Positions 52,344-52,989 of a DNA stretch of 52,989 nucleotides are shown here, piece by piece. This DNA is from Acidobacteriota bacterium. Lineage in GTDB: Bacteria; Acidobacteriota; Thermoanaerobaculia; Multivoradales; Multivoraceae. The stretch spans positions 1-52,989 of the forward strand of contig JAJCXN010000016.1 of assembly GCA_029263415.1 (NCBI GenBank), written 5' to 3'. Numbering within the stretch: position 1 is the stretch's first letter; each line of letters begins with the position of its first letter. The position numbers and the translations under genes are program-made. The notes beneath the pieces are model-generated. The model did not search any database and had not been told where the DNA came from. It saw only the letters and a program-made list of their open reading frames with translations.

Positions 52344-52665
52344 GTCGGATGCGCTCCATGGTGGTCGGTCGAGTCGGATCGAGATGGGTCGGGGTGATCA
52401 GCGTCAGGCTGAGCATCTTGGGTCTAGCGGGGTGCTGAGAACTGCAGGATACAAGTTTGTGCGCGACAGGTTCTTGCAGAGACCACGGCCCGATAGACAA
52501 ATCGTACGGGGTTCCAAACACTCGCCGCCACCCTTATGTGGCGCTGCTACTTGCGGGCTACCGGACAGAGTGAATCGACGCCTGCAGCTCGCGAGGTCCA
52601 TGTCGATCTCTCTTCGTTTGCGCGTGCTCAGCCACCCTTCGCGTCTAAGTACGTGGAGGATAATC
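52344..52665. other. Gap upstream of the crotonase
   Basis: 322 bp between the divergent crotonase gene and the transposase fragment. A frame is open on the plus strand from 52237, but its residues overlap the crotonase on the other strand and show no domain. It must contain the crotonase promoter. Confidence 0.4.
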
Positions 52666-52857
52666 ATGCACCCAGTCCGCTTCCTCAATGGCGCTCAAGA
52701 GAATGGGAAGAGCACCGTCGAGATCACAGCGAAGACGCTTCAAGGCCGATTCCTGCTCAAGCCAGACACGCACGTCACCAGCATCATCGTCGGCGTCATC
52801 GCACGTGCCAAAGACCGCTTCGGTGTCGAAGTGCACGCGCACGTCGCGCTCAGGTAA
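52666..52857 (+). pseudogene. N-terminal fragment of a Y1 (IS200-like) transposase
   Basis: ATG 52666 follows GGAGGA and encodes 63 residues: VEITAKTLQGRFLLKPD, then SIIVGVIARAKDRFGVEVHA. This matches the start of chromosomal Y1/HUH transposase-like proteins (TxQGRxLLRPS...GVLGRAQRLYGV). The frame stops at HVALR, just where the family continues into the SNHYHLL motif that holds the catalytic HUH histidines. So it is a truncated, catalytically dead remnant, or a gene that kept only its first domain. Confidence 0.6.
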
Positions 52858-52861
52858 GAGT

Positions 52862-52989
52862 GGGGACCCTGCCGCCTACCGGACTTTCATCCGACGGTTT
52901 GCAAGGCCCCCTCTTCCAAACCCGGCGTGCGACTTTCGTTCCGCACCGGGCTTTCCATCGATGTTTCCGCGTAGTTGGGAGAGCGAAGC
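52862..52989 (-). ncRNA. Group-II-intron-like structured motif at window edge
   Basis: Read on the minus strand, this stretch contains a hairpin between CGCACCGGG (52942-52950) and CCCGGCGTGCG (52921-52931), with one bulged base, followed by GGAAGAGGGGGCC. This resembles the conserved structured sequence found beside reverse-transcriptase ORFs of bacterial group II introns. No reverse transcriptase is present inside the window; the element may continue past the right edge or be a fragment. Confidence 0.35.

Noticed and set aside
52237-52857. Long version (206 residues) of the Y1 transposase fragment
   Set aside because: The first 143 codons overlap the crotonase gene or non-coding sequence; GGAGGA before ATG 52666 marks the real start.
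1-52989. tRNA, rRNA or CRISPR array
   Set aside because: No T-loop-like GTTCGANNC with a matching acceptor stem, no rRNA signature and no regularly spaced repeats were found on reading.

Overview
This 53 kb window is dense bacterial DNA with moderately high GC. I saw no rRNA, tRNA or CRISPR array. Lipoprotein and Tat signals, HflK/HflC, an M1 aminopeptidase with a lipobox and periplasmic alkaline-phosphatase-fold enzymes point to a Gram-negative envelope. An ADOP-type duplicated permease next to a PadR regulator and 'LGYV'-tailed sulfatases are common in Acidobacteriota, Myxococcota and poorly cultivated Pseudomonadota. I cannot place the organism more precisely.

Layout. 1-5.3 kb: small membrane protein, ThuA-like protein, two lipoproteins (the second an M1 metallopeptidase). 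5.3-8.1 kb: CxxC protein and two tandem PPK2 polyphosphate kinases. 8.8-12.3 kb: sulfatase-fold lipoprotein, aldo/keto reductase overlapping a SpoU-type RNA methyltransferase. 12.3-12.7 kb: gene debris. 12.7-16.5 kb: helical-repeat protein translationally coupled to a P-loop NTPase, a divergent YegP protein, a lipocalin-like secreted protein. 16.9-22.2 kb: MFS transporter, PadR-ADOP operon, secreted protein. 22.2-26.2 kb: DDAH-type hydrolase overlapping an APC permease; convergent amine oxidase/SDR pair whose start region carries a 17-bp tandem duplication. 26.6-28.7 kb: hflK-hflC with a strong terminator. 29-36.1 kb: a possible signalling/isoprenoid locus with a Tat-exported PLP enzyme, an uncharacterised protein, a lycopene-cyclase-like membrane protein and a PDZ-membrane-GAF-class III cyclase, divergent from a CruF-like membrane protein. 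36.4-48.9 kb: an envelope glycan locus (GT2 enzymes, FkbM and another methyltransferase, flippase-like protein, polyprenol-phosphate glycosyltransferase, arylsulfotransferase, sulfatase-fold lipoprotein, GT-C-like membrane protein, broken GT2) interrupted by an ISL3-type insertion sequence with perfect ends and target duplication but a frameshifted transposase. 49.1-51.4 kb: a secreted propeller-like protein coupled to a lipoprotein. 51.5-53 kb: crotonase, a truncated Y1 transposase fragment and a group-II-intron-like structured motif at the edge.

Most is ordinary housekeeping or accessory content. The loci most worth attention are the cyclase locus with two carotenoid-cyclase-fold proteins (30.4-36.1 kb), the coupled helical-repeat/P-loop pair (12.75-14.83 kb), and the sulfatase-fold/arylsulfotransferase group, where both 'sulfatases' lack the formylglycine cysteine.
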